DNA of 64,000 bases, taken from NCBI RefSeq assembly GCF_036858155.1, contig NZ_JAAEJX010000004.1, positions 24,635 to 88,634 of the forward strand, given 5' to 3'. Positions 53,282 to 62,114 of the stretch are shown piece by piece; position 1 is the stretch's first letter, and the number at the start of each line of letters is the position of its first letter. This DNA comes from Liberibacter brunswickensis. GTDB taxonomy: Bacteria > Pseudomonadota > Alphaproteobacteria > Rhizobiales > Rhizobiaceae. Made by a program: the position numbers and the translations under genes. The notes beneath the pieces were generated by a model. The model worked only from the letters and a program-made list of their open reading frames with translations, was not told the origin of the DNA and searched no databases.

Positions 53282-54387
53282 TTTATCGTATATCTTTCTT
53301 GGTTTTTTATCTTGTTTTATCGAACACTGTATCAGCAGTGCAAGTTGTATCTCGTATAAAAGATATTGTTTCCTTACAATCAGGTAGAGATAATCAATTA
53401 ATTGGGTATGGTCTTGTCGTAGGGCTTCAAGGAACTGGTGATAGTTTGCGTTCTTCCCCTTTTACAGAGCAATCTATGCGTTCATTGTTGCAAAATCTTG
53501 GTATATCCATTCAAGGGGGGAAGTTAGGGTCTAAAAATATAGCTGCAGTTATGGTGACGGCTAATTTGCCTCCTTTTGCTAGTCCTGGAAGTCGGATTGA
53601 CGTGTCAATCAATTCATTAGGAGATGCAACTTCTTTGCGTGGTGGAATATTAGTGATGACATCTCTTTTGGGTGCTGATGGTAATATTTATGCAGTAGCA
53701 CAAGGAGCGGTAATTGTATCTGGTATGTTCGTTAAAGGACAACATTCTTCTTTTTCAGAAGGTATATCTACAGGTGGGAAAATTGTAAATGGTGCAATTG
53801 TTGAGAGAGAGTTGCCAAAAAAATTTAAGGATTCTTCGAATCTTATTTTGCAGTTACGTAATCCAGATTTTTCTACTGCAATACGTATCGCTGATAATAT
53901 AAATTCTTACTCGTTAAATCGTTTTAGTAAACCAATAGCAGAAGCACATGATGCACGTACGGTTAAAGTCTCTAAGCCTGATAATATTGATTTGACTAGA
54001 TTAATGTCAGAAGTTGAAATGCTTACTGTCAATACAGACACATCTGCTAAGGTAATTATAAATGAACGAACCGGTACCATTGTGATAGGAGAGAATGTAA
54101 GAATTTCTAAGGTTATAGTTAGTTATGGTAATTTAACGGTTCAAATTACTGAAAATCAACAGGTAGTTCAACCAAATGCTTTTACTAATGGAGTAACTAC
54201 AATACAGGATAATACTAATCTTAATGTATCTAGTACAAGAGGGACTTTTTCTGTAGTTGATGCTCCTGATCTGAATAGTCTCATATCAGGTATGAATAGT
54301 ATAGGATTAAAGACAGATGGTATTATTTCTATTCTTCAAGGTATTAAAGCAGCGGGTGCTCTTCAATCGGAAATTATAATTCAATGA
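53278..54387 (+). CDS. flgI: Flagellar P-ring protein FlgI
   Basis: A 369-residue periplasmic ring protein with a signal peptide (1-20). SRIKDIVSLQSGRDNQLIGY, GLVVGLQGTGDSLRSSPFTE and SMRSLLQNLGI at the start are strongly conserved, as are NIAAVMVTANLPPFASPGSR, NERTGTIVIGENVRISKVIV and the end GIISILQGIKAAGALQSEII. Overlaps the following gene by four bases. Confidence 0.96.
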   Translation: MIYRISFLVFYLVLSNTVSAVQVVSRIKDIVSLQSGRDNQLIGYGLVVGLQGTGDSLRSSPFTEQSMRSLLQNLGISIQGGKLGSKNIAAVMVTANLPPFASPGSRIDVSINSLGDATSLRGGILVMTSLLGADGNIYAVAQGAVIVSGMFVKGQHSSFSEGISTGGKIVNGAIVERELPKKFKDSSNLILQLRNPDFSTAIRIADNINSYSLNRFSKPIAEAHDARTVKVSKPDNIDLTRLMSEVEMLTVNTDTSAKVIINERTGTIVIGENVRISKVIVSYGNLTVQITENQQVVQPNAFTNGVTTIQDNTNLNVSSTRGTFSVVDAPDLNSLISGMNSIGLKTDGIISILQGIKAAGALQSEIIIQ

Positions 54388-54911
54388 TAATTTTAGCGAT
54401 TATTTATTATTATAAAAAGCGGTATATATTACCGAATTTTTTGTTGTTACTATTCTTTTTCGTACACGGGATTACTCAACATAGTTATGGAGATTCGTCT
54501 ATTGTCGATAAAGATATTCGGCAATATTGTACTAATATCATAGATTTAATACGAGAACGTGATTATTTATTTAAGAAAAAAGTATTAGAAGATTTAAAAA
54601 AGGATATAGAGAAAAACATAGTCTTATTAGAAAATCGTAAAAACGAATATGATATGTGGTTTAAAAAATATGAGAGTTTTATTAGTTCATATAATAAGAA
54701 TATTTTAGATATTTACAAAAAAATGGATTCCGAATCTGCCGCTCTTCAGTTAGAGCAGATAGATCCTGATATATCTTCCCACATACTTATGCGTCTTTCT
54801 CCTCGTCAGTCTAGTTCTATTATGTCTAAAATGAATGCTAAGTCAGCAACCATAATTACTAATATTGTAGCTAATATGCTTAAATTTAAAAAATCAAAAA
54901 GATCTACATGA
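54384..54911 (+). CDS. motE: MotE-like flagellar chaperone (MgtE N-domain-like)
   Basis: A 175-residue periplasmic protein. After an N-terminal hydrophobic signal (FLLLLFFFVHG) comes a coiled coil (EDLKKDIEKNIVLLENRKNE) and a C-terminal MgtE N-like module: YKKMDSESAALQLEQIDPDI, SSHILMRLSPRQSSSIMSKM. In Sinorhizobium the gene in this slot between flgI and flgH is motE, a chaperone for the motor protein MotC. motC itself is not in the window. Identity rests on domain and position. Confidence 0.8.
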   Translation: MIILAIIYYYKKRYILPNFLLLLFFFVHGITQHSYGDSSIVDKDIRQYCTNIIDLIRERDYLFKKKVLEDLKKDIEKNIVLLENRKNEYDMWFKKYESFISSYNKNILDIYKKMDSESAALQLEQIDPDISSHILMRLSPRQSSSIMSKMNAKSATIITNIVANMLKFKKSKRST

Positions 54912-55621
54912 TGTATCGTTATTATTTTGTTATTTTATACAGCTCCTTTTTATTATTTAGTTGTCGAGGTATTTCTGAAATTACTAGTATCCCGCAAATG
55001 ACTCCAATGGGATCATCTTTAAATAGGAATAATCATATTCTTCCTGGCATTGCTTTTAAAAATCCCCGATTAGTTAAGAAAAGTTATTCTTTATGGAGAG
55101 ATTCTAATTCTACACTTTTTAAAGATTCGCGAGCTCTTAATGTAGGTGATATTTTAACAGTGGATATAAGAATCGATGACCAAGCTGTTTTTGATAACCA
55201 AACAGGGCGTACTAGGAATAATTCTTTGAATAGAAAATTCTCAGGAGGTTTCTCTCTTTTTGGGAAAAAATCACCTGAAATAGGTGGTAATCTCAATTAT
55301 GATGGTGATAGCTCTTCTTCAGGAAAAGGCTCTATTAGTAGAGCAGAGAAATTAAATCTTTTAATAGCAGCTATCGTTATAGAAATATTAGAAAATGGAA
55401 ATCTTGTAATTAGTGGCTCGCAAGAAGTACGTGTCAACGACGAAATGAGAAGCCTAAATATAACAGGAATAGTAAGACCTCAAGATGTAGATGCTCATAA
55501 TAGCGTATCTTATGATAAGATTGCTGAAGCTAGGATTTCTTATGGTGGGAGTGGTCGTAATACGGAATTATTACAGCCTCCTATAGGACATAAGTTATTT
55601 GAGAAATTTTCACCTCTTTAG
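54908..55621 (+). CDS. flgH: Flagellar L-ring lipoprotein FlgH
   Basis: A 237-residue outer-membrane ring lipoprotein. The lipobox is LFSC with the cysteine near residue 19. SLWRDSNSTLFKDSRALNVG, then DILTVDIRIDDQAVFDNQTG, the middle LNLLIAAIVIEILENGNLVI, SGSQEVRVNDEMRSLNITGI, VRPQDVDAHNSVSYDKIAEA are conserved. Overlaps motE by four bases. Confidence 0.95.
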   Translation: MMYRYYFVILYSSFLLFSCRGISEITSIPQMTPMGSSLNRNNHILPGIAFKNPRLVKKSYSLWRDSNSTLFKDSRALNVGDILTVDIRIDDQAVFDNQTGRTRNNSLNRKFSGGFSLFGKKSPEIGGNLNYDGDSSSSGKGSISRAEKLNLLIAAIVIEILENGNLVISGSQEVRVNDEMRSLNITGIVRPQDVDAHNSVSYDKIAEARISYGGSGRNTELLQPPIGHKLFEKFSPL

Positions 55622-55650
55622 ATTCAAACAATTACAAGGATTTTTGATAT

Positions 55651-56172
55651 ATGTCACATGATGATGTACACTCTCAATACATTATTAACAATCAATCTCA
55701 TAACTTTTCCTTTAAATGGTTTGTAGTGTTTACTTTTATTGGAATATTTTGTGGTTGGTTGGGTGGAATTATAATTTTTATTCTTGTTCCTGATAAGGGA
55801 AAAGAAAATCCTCTGAGATTAATGCTCAATAATTTTTATAATAATGGTGCACGTTTCCTTCATGTAAATAATACATTTCCTTTAAAAAAGAAACAAATAA
55901 TTACACTTCAACCAATTATAACTAATTTTGATTCATCACCTAAAAACTGGATAAGATTGGATCTTTCATTGATGTGTAATGATATTCCAGATGAGTTTTT
56001 TGTAGAAACTTTGCATCAAGATATAATGGCTTATGTACGCTCTCTTTCTATTAACCAGATAACTGGCCCTCAAGGTTTTCAATATTTTAAGGAAGATATT
56101 AAAGAACTTGTAAAATTACGTTCAAATGGTTTTATATCAAATATTATACTCAGGACATTTATAGTCGCATGA
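55651..56172 (+). CDS. fliL: Flagellar basal body-associated protein FliL
   Basis: A 173-residue single-pass inner-membrane protein around the stators. Helix at about 25-47 (FVVFTFIGIFCGWLGGIIIF), then a periplasmic FliL domain: LQPIITNFDSSPKNWIRLDL, DIMAYVRSLSINQITGPQGF and DIKELVKLRSNGFISNIILR. It is weakly conserved as is normal, but position between flgH and fliP supports it. Confidence 0.88.
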   Translation: MSHDDVHSQYIINNQSHNFSFKWFVVFTFIGIFCGWLGGIIIFILVPDKGKENPLRLMLNNFYNNGARFLHVNNTFPLKKKQIITLQPIITNFDSSPKNWIRLDLSLMCNDIPDEFFVETLHQDIMAYVRSLSINQITGPQGFQYFKEDIKELVKLRSNGFISNIILRTFIVA

Positions 56173-56909
56173 TTAGATACTTTTTTTTTGGATTATTTTT
56201 AATTGCGCCAGAATCAGTGTTTGCTAAATCGTCTTTACATAATATTATTGATATCCCTTCCAATTTATCTGTTTCTACCTGGATTATTAGGACTTTTGGA
56301 TTATTTACTATTTTATCAATAATTCCGATTCTCCTAATTATGGTTACCTGTTTTCCAAGATTTATTATTGTTTTTTCTATACTTAGAACAGGGATGGGAA
56401 TGGGTTCTGTCCCTCCTAACCTTGTGATAATTAGCCTTGCACTGTTTATGACTTTTTATGTGATGTCTCCAACTTTAGATCGTTCAATGGAAATGGGTAT
56501 ACAGCCTTTAATGAATAATCAAATTAATGAAACAAAAGCAATTAAGCTTATTGCTGAACCTTTTTGGGTATTTATGAAAAACAATACTAGAGAGAAAGAT
56601 TTATCCCTTTTTATGGGTATGGCAAATAGTTTAAATAAAAATACTGATATTACACAAAATGATCATATTGAATATAGAATCTTGATTCCTTCTTTTATGA
56701 TTTCAGAACTTCGACGTAGTTTTGAAATTGGTTTTCTGATTATTTTGCCATTTTTAGTTATTGATATGATTGTTGCTACCATTATTATGGCTATGGGAAT
56801 GATGATGTTACCTCCTACTTCTGTATCCTTGCCATTGAAAATTATTTTTTTTGTTTTAATTGATGGTTGGAGTCTTTTAGTAGAAAATTTAGTAAGATCT
56901 TTTGTTTGA
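56169..56909 (+). CDS. fliP: Flagellar export gate protein FliP
   Basis: A 246-residue export-gate protein with a cleavable-type signal and four helices. Conserved: ITCFPRFIIVFSILRTGMGM-like VTCFPRFIIVFSILRTGMGM, VPPNLVIISLALFMTFYVMS, then the late RILIPSFMISELRRSFEIGF, DMIVATIIMAMGMMMLPPTS. Last gene of the block; the flagellin gene that follows in Sinorhizobium is absent here. Confidence 0.96.
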   Translation: MIRYFFFGLFLIAPESVFAKSSLHNIIDIPSNLSVSTWIIRTFGLFTILSIIPILLIMVTCFPRFIIVFSILRTGMGMGSVPPNLVIISLALFMTFYVMSPTLDRSMEMGIQPLMNNQINETKAIKLIAEPFWVFMKNNTREKDLSLFMGMANSLNKNTDITQNDHIEYRILIPSFMISELRRSFEIGFLIILPFLVIDMIVATIIMAMGMMMLPPTSVSLPLKIIFFVLIDGWSLLVENLVRSFV

Positions 56910-57132
56910 TCTAATTATTTTTACTAAATTGCATATACTATTACGATATCTTTTATATATAATTTTTACACAACGTTTAATTATTAATTTACATCAACCT
57001 TTGTATTATAGGTAATATTTTTTATGTAATAAATAAAACACTCTAACGGATATCATAAATATCCTTTGAATTTTATAGATTATCTTCATTTTAAGCAAGT
57101 ATTTCTTTTATTATGAATAATTATAATATTTA

Positions 57133-58398
57133 TTATTCTAGCCATTTCGGAATGGAATCTCTCTCTATTAATTCTTTATAATTCATACGAGGGCGTATGA
57201 TGTGAAATTGAGAATCTTTTACCATCACTTCAGGAATCAATAGTCTTGAGTTATATGTTCCAGATTGAACTGCTCCATAAGCACCAGTTTTCTCAATGTA
57301 CAATAGATCTCCTGGTTTAGGTAACGCAATTGTACGATTCAATGCTACAAAATCTCCCGTTTCACATATTGGTCCTACCATATCAGCTTTAATATGTAGG
57401 CGTCCTTCTTCTGGATTAACAATATGCTTAATCTCATGGTAAGCATCATAAAGAGTAGGTCGCATAAAGTCATTCATGGCAACATCTAAGATGATAAAGT
57501 TTTTATCGGCATTATTTTTTATACTAATTACCTTGGTGACTAATATTCCTGAATCTGCAACTAAAAACCTTCCTGGCTCTAAGATAATTTTACAATTTAA
57601 ATCTCCTAAATATTGCTGGATAATAGATGAATAATCATAAGGAGAAGGAGTACAATAATTGCTATTATAAGAAATTCCTAATCCACCTCCGACATCTATA
57701 TGTTGGATATTATGTCCAGTAGATCGGAGTTGTTTTGTGAGATCGCGTAATAATTTAAAAGATTTACAGAAAGATTCAATTTGATCTATTTGACTTCCTA
57801 TATGCATATCTATTCCAGATATTTTGATTCCTGGAAGATTCTTTGCATAATCATAAAGGTGGTGTATTTGATTAATAGGTATGCCAAATTTATCATCTTT
57901 TTTCCCAGTGGATATTTTTCGATGAGTATTTGAATTTATATCTGGGTTGACCCGCAATGCAATAGAAGCTTTTTTCCCTAAAGATACAGCTCTTTGATTC
58001 AAAGTTATCAATTCAGATTCTGATTCAACATTAAAACAGTATATTCCTGCATTTAGTGCTAAGTCCATTTCAGCAGTTGTTTTTCCAACTCCTGAAAAAA
58101 CTATTCTATCTGCTGGAGATGAAGCATTTAATGCGCGTTGTAACTCACCTTCGGACACTATATCTAGTCCAGCTCCTAATTGAACGAGAGTTTTAATTAC
58201 AGCTTGATTAGAATTTGCTTTTAAGGCATAGCAAATCATCGTATCCATGTTTTTTAGAGCATTAGAAAATATAAGATATTTTTCTTTTATAGTAGCTGTA
58301 GAATAACAATAGAAAGGTGTTTGAACAGTATGAGCAATATTTTTTATTGAAACATTTTCTGCATATAACGATCCCTTATAGTATGTAAAAAAATTCAT
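57133..58398 (-). CDS. lysA: Diaminopimelate decarboxylase
   Basis: A 421-residue PLP enzyme that makes L-lysine from meso-diaminopimelate. The PLP lysine is K60 in CYALKANSN. GIDMHIGSQI, HIDVGGGLGISYN, LEPGRFLVADSG, the active-site MVGPICETGDF and the end IEKTGAYGAVQSGTYNSRLL are all kept. It is downstream of a tiny lipoprotein gene, whose stop lies four bases from its start, and of argH. A hairpin overlaps its ribosome-binding region. Confidence 0.97.
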   Translation of the reverse strand: MNFFTYYKGSLYAENVSIKNIAHTVQTPFYCYSTATIKEKYLIFSNALKNMDTMICYALKANSNQAVIKTLVQLGAGLDIVSEGELQRALNASSPADRIVFSGVGKTTAEMDLALNAGIYCFNVESESELITLNQRAVSLGKKASIALRVNPDINSNTHRKISTGKKDDKFGIPINQIHHLYDYAKNLPGIKISGIDMHIGSQIDQIESFCKSFKLLRDLTKQLRSTGHNIQHIDVGGGLGISYNSNYCTPSPYDYSSIIQQYLGDLNCKIILEPGRFLVADSGILVTKVISIKNNADKNFIILDVAMNDFMRPTLYDAYHEIKHIVNPEEGRLHIKADMVGPICETGDFVALNRTIALPKPGDLLYIEKTGAYGAVQSGTYNSRLLIPEVMVKDSQFHIIRPRMNYKELIERDSIPKWLE

Positions 58399-58400
58399 GG

Positions 58401-58419
58401 ATTCACATCCTATGTGAAT
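58401..58419 (-). promoter_or_regulatory. Hairpin over the lptM stop and lysA ribosome-binding site
   Basis: ATTCACAT (58401-58408) and ATGTGAAT (58412-58419) form a perfect eight-bp stem with a three-base loop. On the minus strand the loop and next bases read AGGATG, the only good ribosome-binding sequence ahead of lysA, and the lptM stop lies in the same stem. Translation of lptM would open it. Confidence 0.5.
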
Positions 58420-58543
58420 TATGATTTACTATTGGAGCTGTAGGATCGCTTTTACGGCCACAGCTGTTATATGTAGTACTTAAAATAATATAAGTGCACA
58501 AAACACCGAATCTTAATAATGTAAATTGCATATAGCCATCCAT
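58403..58543 (-). CDS. lptM: LptM-like small outer-membrane lipoprotein
   Basis: A 46-residue reading frame between argH and lysA. It has an N-terminal hydrophobic segment (FGVLCTYIILST) and a cysteine at 28 in YNSCGRKSDPTAP. The CG-[RL]-K-x-x-P-x-x-P pattern after the lipobox is typical of LptM (YifL), which in E. coli helps mature the LPS translocon LptDE. Gene order argH-lptM-lysA is what I recall from Rhizobiales, which supports it despite its size. The lipobox (YNSC) is imperfect. A second ATG four codons in is possible. It is too short for a standard ORF cutoff. Confidence 0.78.
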   Translation of the reverse strand: MDGYMQFTLLRFGVLCTYIILSTTYNSCGRKSDPTAPIVNHNSHRM

Positions 58544-58574
58544 AGGTAATTTATAGTTCGTATTATTTCATATT

Positions 58575-60014
58575 TCAAACATTTTTATGTATATTTGTAA
58601 TTTTATCTTTCCAATAATAAATTTGTCTCATAACTTCTGTGGGAGAAGTTCCTCCAAAACTTTTACGAACCGATATTGATGACTCAACTGTTAGTACATT
58701 ATATACATCTGATGTAATAATAGGACTAACTTGTTCTAGCATTTCTAAGGGTAGCTCTGCAAGTTCGCATTGGTTCTTTTCTGCTAAAGAGACAATTCTT
58801 CCTGTGATACAATGAGCTTCTCGAAAAGGTAATCCCGCATGACTTACTAACCAATCTGCAAGATCTGTTGCAGTAGAATTATTTATAGAAGCAGCTTCGT
58901 GTAAGCGATCCTTGTTTATGGTTAGATCTTCAATCATAGCGCTTATAGCTAATATTGTAATTTGTAATGTTTCTAATGCATCAAAAACTGGTTCTTTATC
59001 TTCTTGCATATCCTTAGAATAAGCTAATGGTAGTCCTTTCATTACTGTTAATAGAGATAATAAAGCTCCATTAATTCGTCCCGTTTTAGCACGTACTAAT
59101 TCTGCTCCGTCTGGATTCCTTTTTTGTGGCATGATGGAAGATCCAGTAGAAAAAGCATCTGAAAATCTGATAAAATTAAACTGTGGTGTTGACCAAATAA
59201 TCATTTCTTCTGCCAAACGTGACATATGCATAGCGCATATAGCAGAATGTGAAAGGCATTCTAATATAAAATCACGATCTGAAACACTATCAATAGAATT
59301 GCGGGTTGGCTCTCTAAAGCCAAGTTCTTTAGCTGTAAAGTGACGATCTATAGGAAAACTTGTGCCAGCTAAAGCTGCCGCTCCTAATGGGCATTCATCG
59401 AGTCGTTTAATAGAATCAAGAAATCTTGAAATATCTCGACCAAACATTTCTACGTATGCCATACAATGATGTCCAAAAGTTACGGGTTGTGCTGTCTGTA
59501 AATGAGTAAATCCTGGCATAATAGTATCATGATTTTTTTCTGCTTTATTCACAAGTACTTTTAAAAGCCTTGTTAAATCATTTGTGATTTCAATAGTTTT
59601 TTCTTTGATCCACAATCTTAAATCTAAAGCTACTTGATCATTTCTTGATCGTGCAGTATGCATCTTGCCTGCAACAGATCCAATCAAAGATGTTAATCTT
59701 TCCTCAATATTCATATGAATATCTTCGAGTTCACGTGAGAATACGAATGAGCCATTAACAATTTCAGATCGAATTAATTTCAGTCCGTCTATTATTTTTT
59801 TAGATTCTTCTGAAGATATTATACCTTGTTTTTCTAACATGCTGGTATGCACTTCAGATCCTCGTATATCTTGCTCAAAAAGTTTCTTGTCAAATTCGAT
59901 AGAGACATTTATTTTTTCCATAATCCAGCTAGGACTATTAGAAAATCTTCCTCCCCACATTTTATTGATTTTACTTGATTTTTCTTTTTCGCTCAACAAT
60001 ATTAGGATCTCCAT
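58575..60014 (-). CDS. argH: Argininosuccinate lyase
   Basis: A 479-residue enzyme that splits argininosuccinate into arginine and fumarate. MWGGRFSNSPSWIMEKINVS begins the conserved part at residue 19; AGKMHTARSRNDQVALDLRL, GFTHLQTAQPVTFGHHCMAY and the mobile signature loop GSSIMPQKRNPDGAELVRAK with the catalytic Ser follow. The first ATG contains the GGAG that could serve as ribosome-binding site for a TTG five or six codons later, so the true start is probably inside. First of argH-lptM-lysA. Confidence 0.96.
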   Translation of the reverse strand: MEILILLSEKEKSSKINKMWGGRFSNSPSWIMEKINVSIEFDKKLFEQDIRGSEVHTSMLEKQGIISSEESKKIIDGLKLIRSEIVNGSFVFSRELEDIHMNIEERLTSLIGSVAGKMHTARSRNDQVALDLRLWIKEKTIEITNDLTRLLKVLVNKAEKNHDTIMPGFTHLQTAQPVTFGHHCMAYVEMFGRDISRFLDSIKRLDECPLGAAALAGTSFPIDRHFTAKELGFREPTRNSIDSVSDRDFILECLSHSAICAMHMSRLAEEMIIWSTPQFNFIRFSDAFSTGSSIMPQKRNPDGAELVRAKTGRINGALLSLLTVMKGLPLAYSKDMQEDKEPVFDALETLQITILAISAMIEDLTINKDRLHEAASINNSTATDLADWLVSHAGLPFREAHCITGRIVSLAEKNQCELAELPLEMLEQVSPIITSDVYNVLTVESSISVRKSFGGTSPTEVMRQIYYWKDKITNIHKNV

Positions 60015-60072
60015 TTAGGCGAATTACGTTAGTGAATCAATTTTTACAAACCTTATACCTTTTTCACCAACA

Positions 60073-61026
60073 CTACATATTTTTTTCTATTTCTGGTAAA
60101 ATTTTAAAAATATCTCCAACAATAAAATAATCAGAAATTTTGAAAATAGGGGCATTTTCATCTGTATTTATTGATATAATCACTTTAGAATCTTTCATGC
60201 CGGATGTATGTTGAATAGCACCTGATATTCCTGCTGCAATATAAAGATCTGGAGATACCGTAACCCCAGTTTGTCCAATTTGCCAGTTGTTAGGAGCAAA
60301 ACCTGCATTTACTGCATCACGTGTAGCTCCCACGGCTGCTCCTATTTTTTTCGCTAATGGAATAAGTAATTTATGAAAATTTTCCTTAGACCCGAAAGAT
60401 TTTCCTCCTGATATTATAATTTTTGCAGAGGAGATATTAATTGGTTTAGAAGAAGAATCTTCGTTGATAAAGCGTGTGTTAGTAATATATTTTTCTAGAA
60501 TTCCAGAAGAAATTTTTTGGATGCAGGCGGTTTTTTTTGTTTTTGGAGCGGGGGAAAAGGATATCGTCCTGATCGTTATAACTTTACGGATATCTTTTGT
60601 TTCAACTGTTTGAATAATATTTCCTGAATGTAAGGTTCTTTTAAAAATTTTAGGTGTTATAATTTCAATAACTTCAGATATTTGCATAACATCTAACATT
60701 GCAGCAACACGAGGTAATACGTCCCTCCCAATTGCATTAGCTGAGGCTATTATTGTTCTGTAATCTTGTGCAATGGAAATCATAAGATTGCTGATAGGAT
60801 TGGTAAGCTTATGTTGAAAAACATTGTGCTGCGCGACAATAACTTTAGTAACACCTTGAATTTGCGCTGCTTGTTGTGCAACTTTAGTAACATTATTTCC
60901 TATTACTAATACATGAATATCACGACTAATATTATGGGCTGCTGTTACAATTCTTGCGGTTTGTTCTGATAAATCATCTAGATTATAATCTGCCAATAAA
61001 AGCGCGGGCATGTCATAATAGTCCAT
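60073..61026 (-). CDS. etfA: Electron transfer flavoprotein alpha subunit
   Basis: A 317-residue FAD-binding subunit. It carries electrons from acyl-CoA and other dehydrogenases to ETF-quinone oxidoreductase. The C-terminal FAD domain is fully conserved: SGGKSFGSKENFHKLLIPLA, GATRDAVNAGFAPNNWQIGQ, TGVTVSPDLYIAAGISGAIQ, HTSGMKDSKVIISINTDENA and PIFKISDYFIVGDIFKILPE. Its start overlaps etfB by 14 bases. The dehydrogenase and the quinone oxidoreductase are not in the window. Confidence 0.96.
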   Translation of the reverse strand: MDYYDMPALLLADYNLDDLSEQTARIVTAAHNISRDIHVLVIGNNVTKVAQQAAQIQGVTKVIVAQHNVFQHKLTNPISNLMISIAQDYRTIIASANAIGRDVLPRVAAMLDVMQISEVIEIITPKIFKRTLHSGNIIQTVETKDIRKVITIRTISFSPAPKTKKTACIQKISSGILEKYITNTRFINEDSSSKPINISSAKIIISGGKSFGSKENFHKLLIPLAKKIGAAVGATRDAVNAGFAPNNWQIGQTGVTVSPDLYIAAGISGAIQHTSGMKDSKVIISINTDENAPIFKISDYFIVGDIFKILPEIEKNM

Positions 61027-61762
61027 TTTTACTCTTTAATATTGAAATCAATTCTGTGGTAGAATGTAGCCTTTGATTTTTTCTTTCTATTTGTTTCTCT
61101 TCAAATTTAAGAATTTTTAGACGGGGTGTCAAATCAATTGCAAAATCAGAAATTTTTTTCTTTTCAAGATTTTTTTTTCGCATTTTAATGATATTTGATA
61201 GAGATATATAACGAGGCTCGTTAAGATTTAGATCTACAGTAATAATTGCTGGTAGAGGTATCTCTAAAGTTATAGTTCCAAAGTCTATTTCACGTGTAAC
61301 TATTGCATGATTATTAGAAACATCTATTTTAGAAACGAAAGTTGCTTGTGGCCATCCTATTAATGCTGCTAACATTTGTCCTGTTTGGCCTGATTCATTG
61401 TCGGTGCTTTTTTTTCCAGCAATGACTATTTTAGGGTTTTCCTGTTTTACTATTTCGTGTAAAATTTTGGCTACCGATAATGATTCAAGAACTTCATTGC
61501 TTTCAATCAAAATACCTCGATCTGCTCCCATAGCTAAAGCATCTCTAAGAACCTTTTCCACTTTATAAGATCCTATTGAAACGACTACCACCTCATTTGC
61601 TATTCCTTTTTCTTTTAATTGCAATGATTCTTCTAATGCGGTTTCGTCAAAAGGGTTCATTGAAATTTTTACATCTTCTTTTTCAATGCCAGATCCATCA
61701 GGTGTTATATTTACTTTCGCGTTGTAATCCATAACTCCTTTAATAGGGACGAGTATTTTCAT
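61013..61762 (-). CDS. etfB: Electron transfer flavoprotein beta subunit
   Basis: A 249-residue AMP-binding subunit of ETF. MKILVPIKGVMDYNAKVNIT, MNPFDETALEESLQLKEKG, GADRGILIE, AGKKSTDNESGQTGQMLAAL and the recognition loop LNLNEPRYISLSNIIKMRKK are characteristic. First gene of the etfB-etfA pair. Confidence 0.96.
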   Translation of the reverse strand: MKILVPIKGVMDYNAKVNITPDGSGIEKEDVKISMNPFDETALEESLQLKEKGIANEVVVVSIGSYKVEKVLRDALAMGADRGILIESNEVLESLSVAKILHEIVKQENPKIVIAGKKSTDNESGQTGQMLAALIGWPQATFVSKIDVSNNHAIVTREIDFGTITLEIPLPAIITVDLNLNEPRYISLSNIIKMRKKNLEKKKISDFAIDLTPRLKILKFEEKQIERKNQRLHSTTELISILKSKNGLL

Positions 61763-62114
61763 ATGTAGTTTCCATTGCGATTAATTTTCTATTAATTTCC
61801 ATTTGTAATATGTTATCATCATAATCTATTTGTAAACTGGGTCGCTTCTTATTTTCTTTTATAGCAAACATATGTTTTTAAGGTAATAATATTGATTTTT
61901 ATGAAAAGTTAATTATTTTTTCCTTTATCTTGCTTTGCATTTTAGTGAAAGTTGATGTTTAAGTAAAGTAATGTATGAATAGATCTTTGCAAGTAAAATT
62001 GCAGAATGTTTCTTTAATAATTTAAAGAGTAGTATTTTAAAATATGAGTTATAGAATAACAAATTCTTGTGTATGGATTTTATAATTTTTTATGCTAATG
62101 AATGGAGCGCTTAA
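61763..62114. other. Divergent gap between etfB and the YihY gene
   Basis: The 352 bases contain no gene or distinct structure that I can see; promoters for both directions are expected. Confidence 0.45.
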
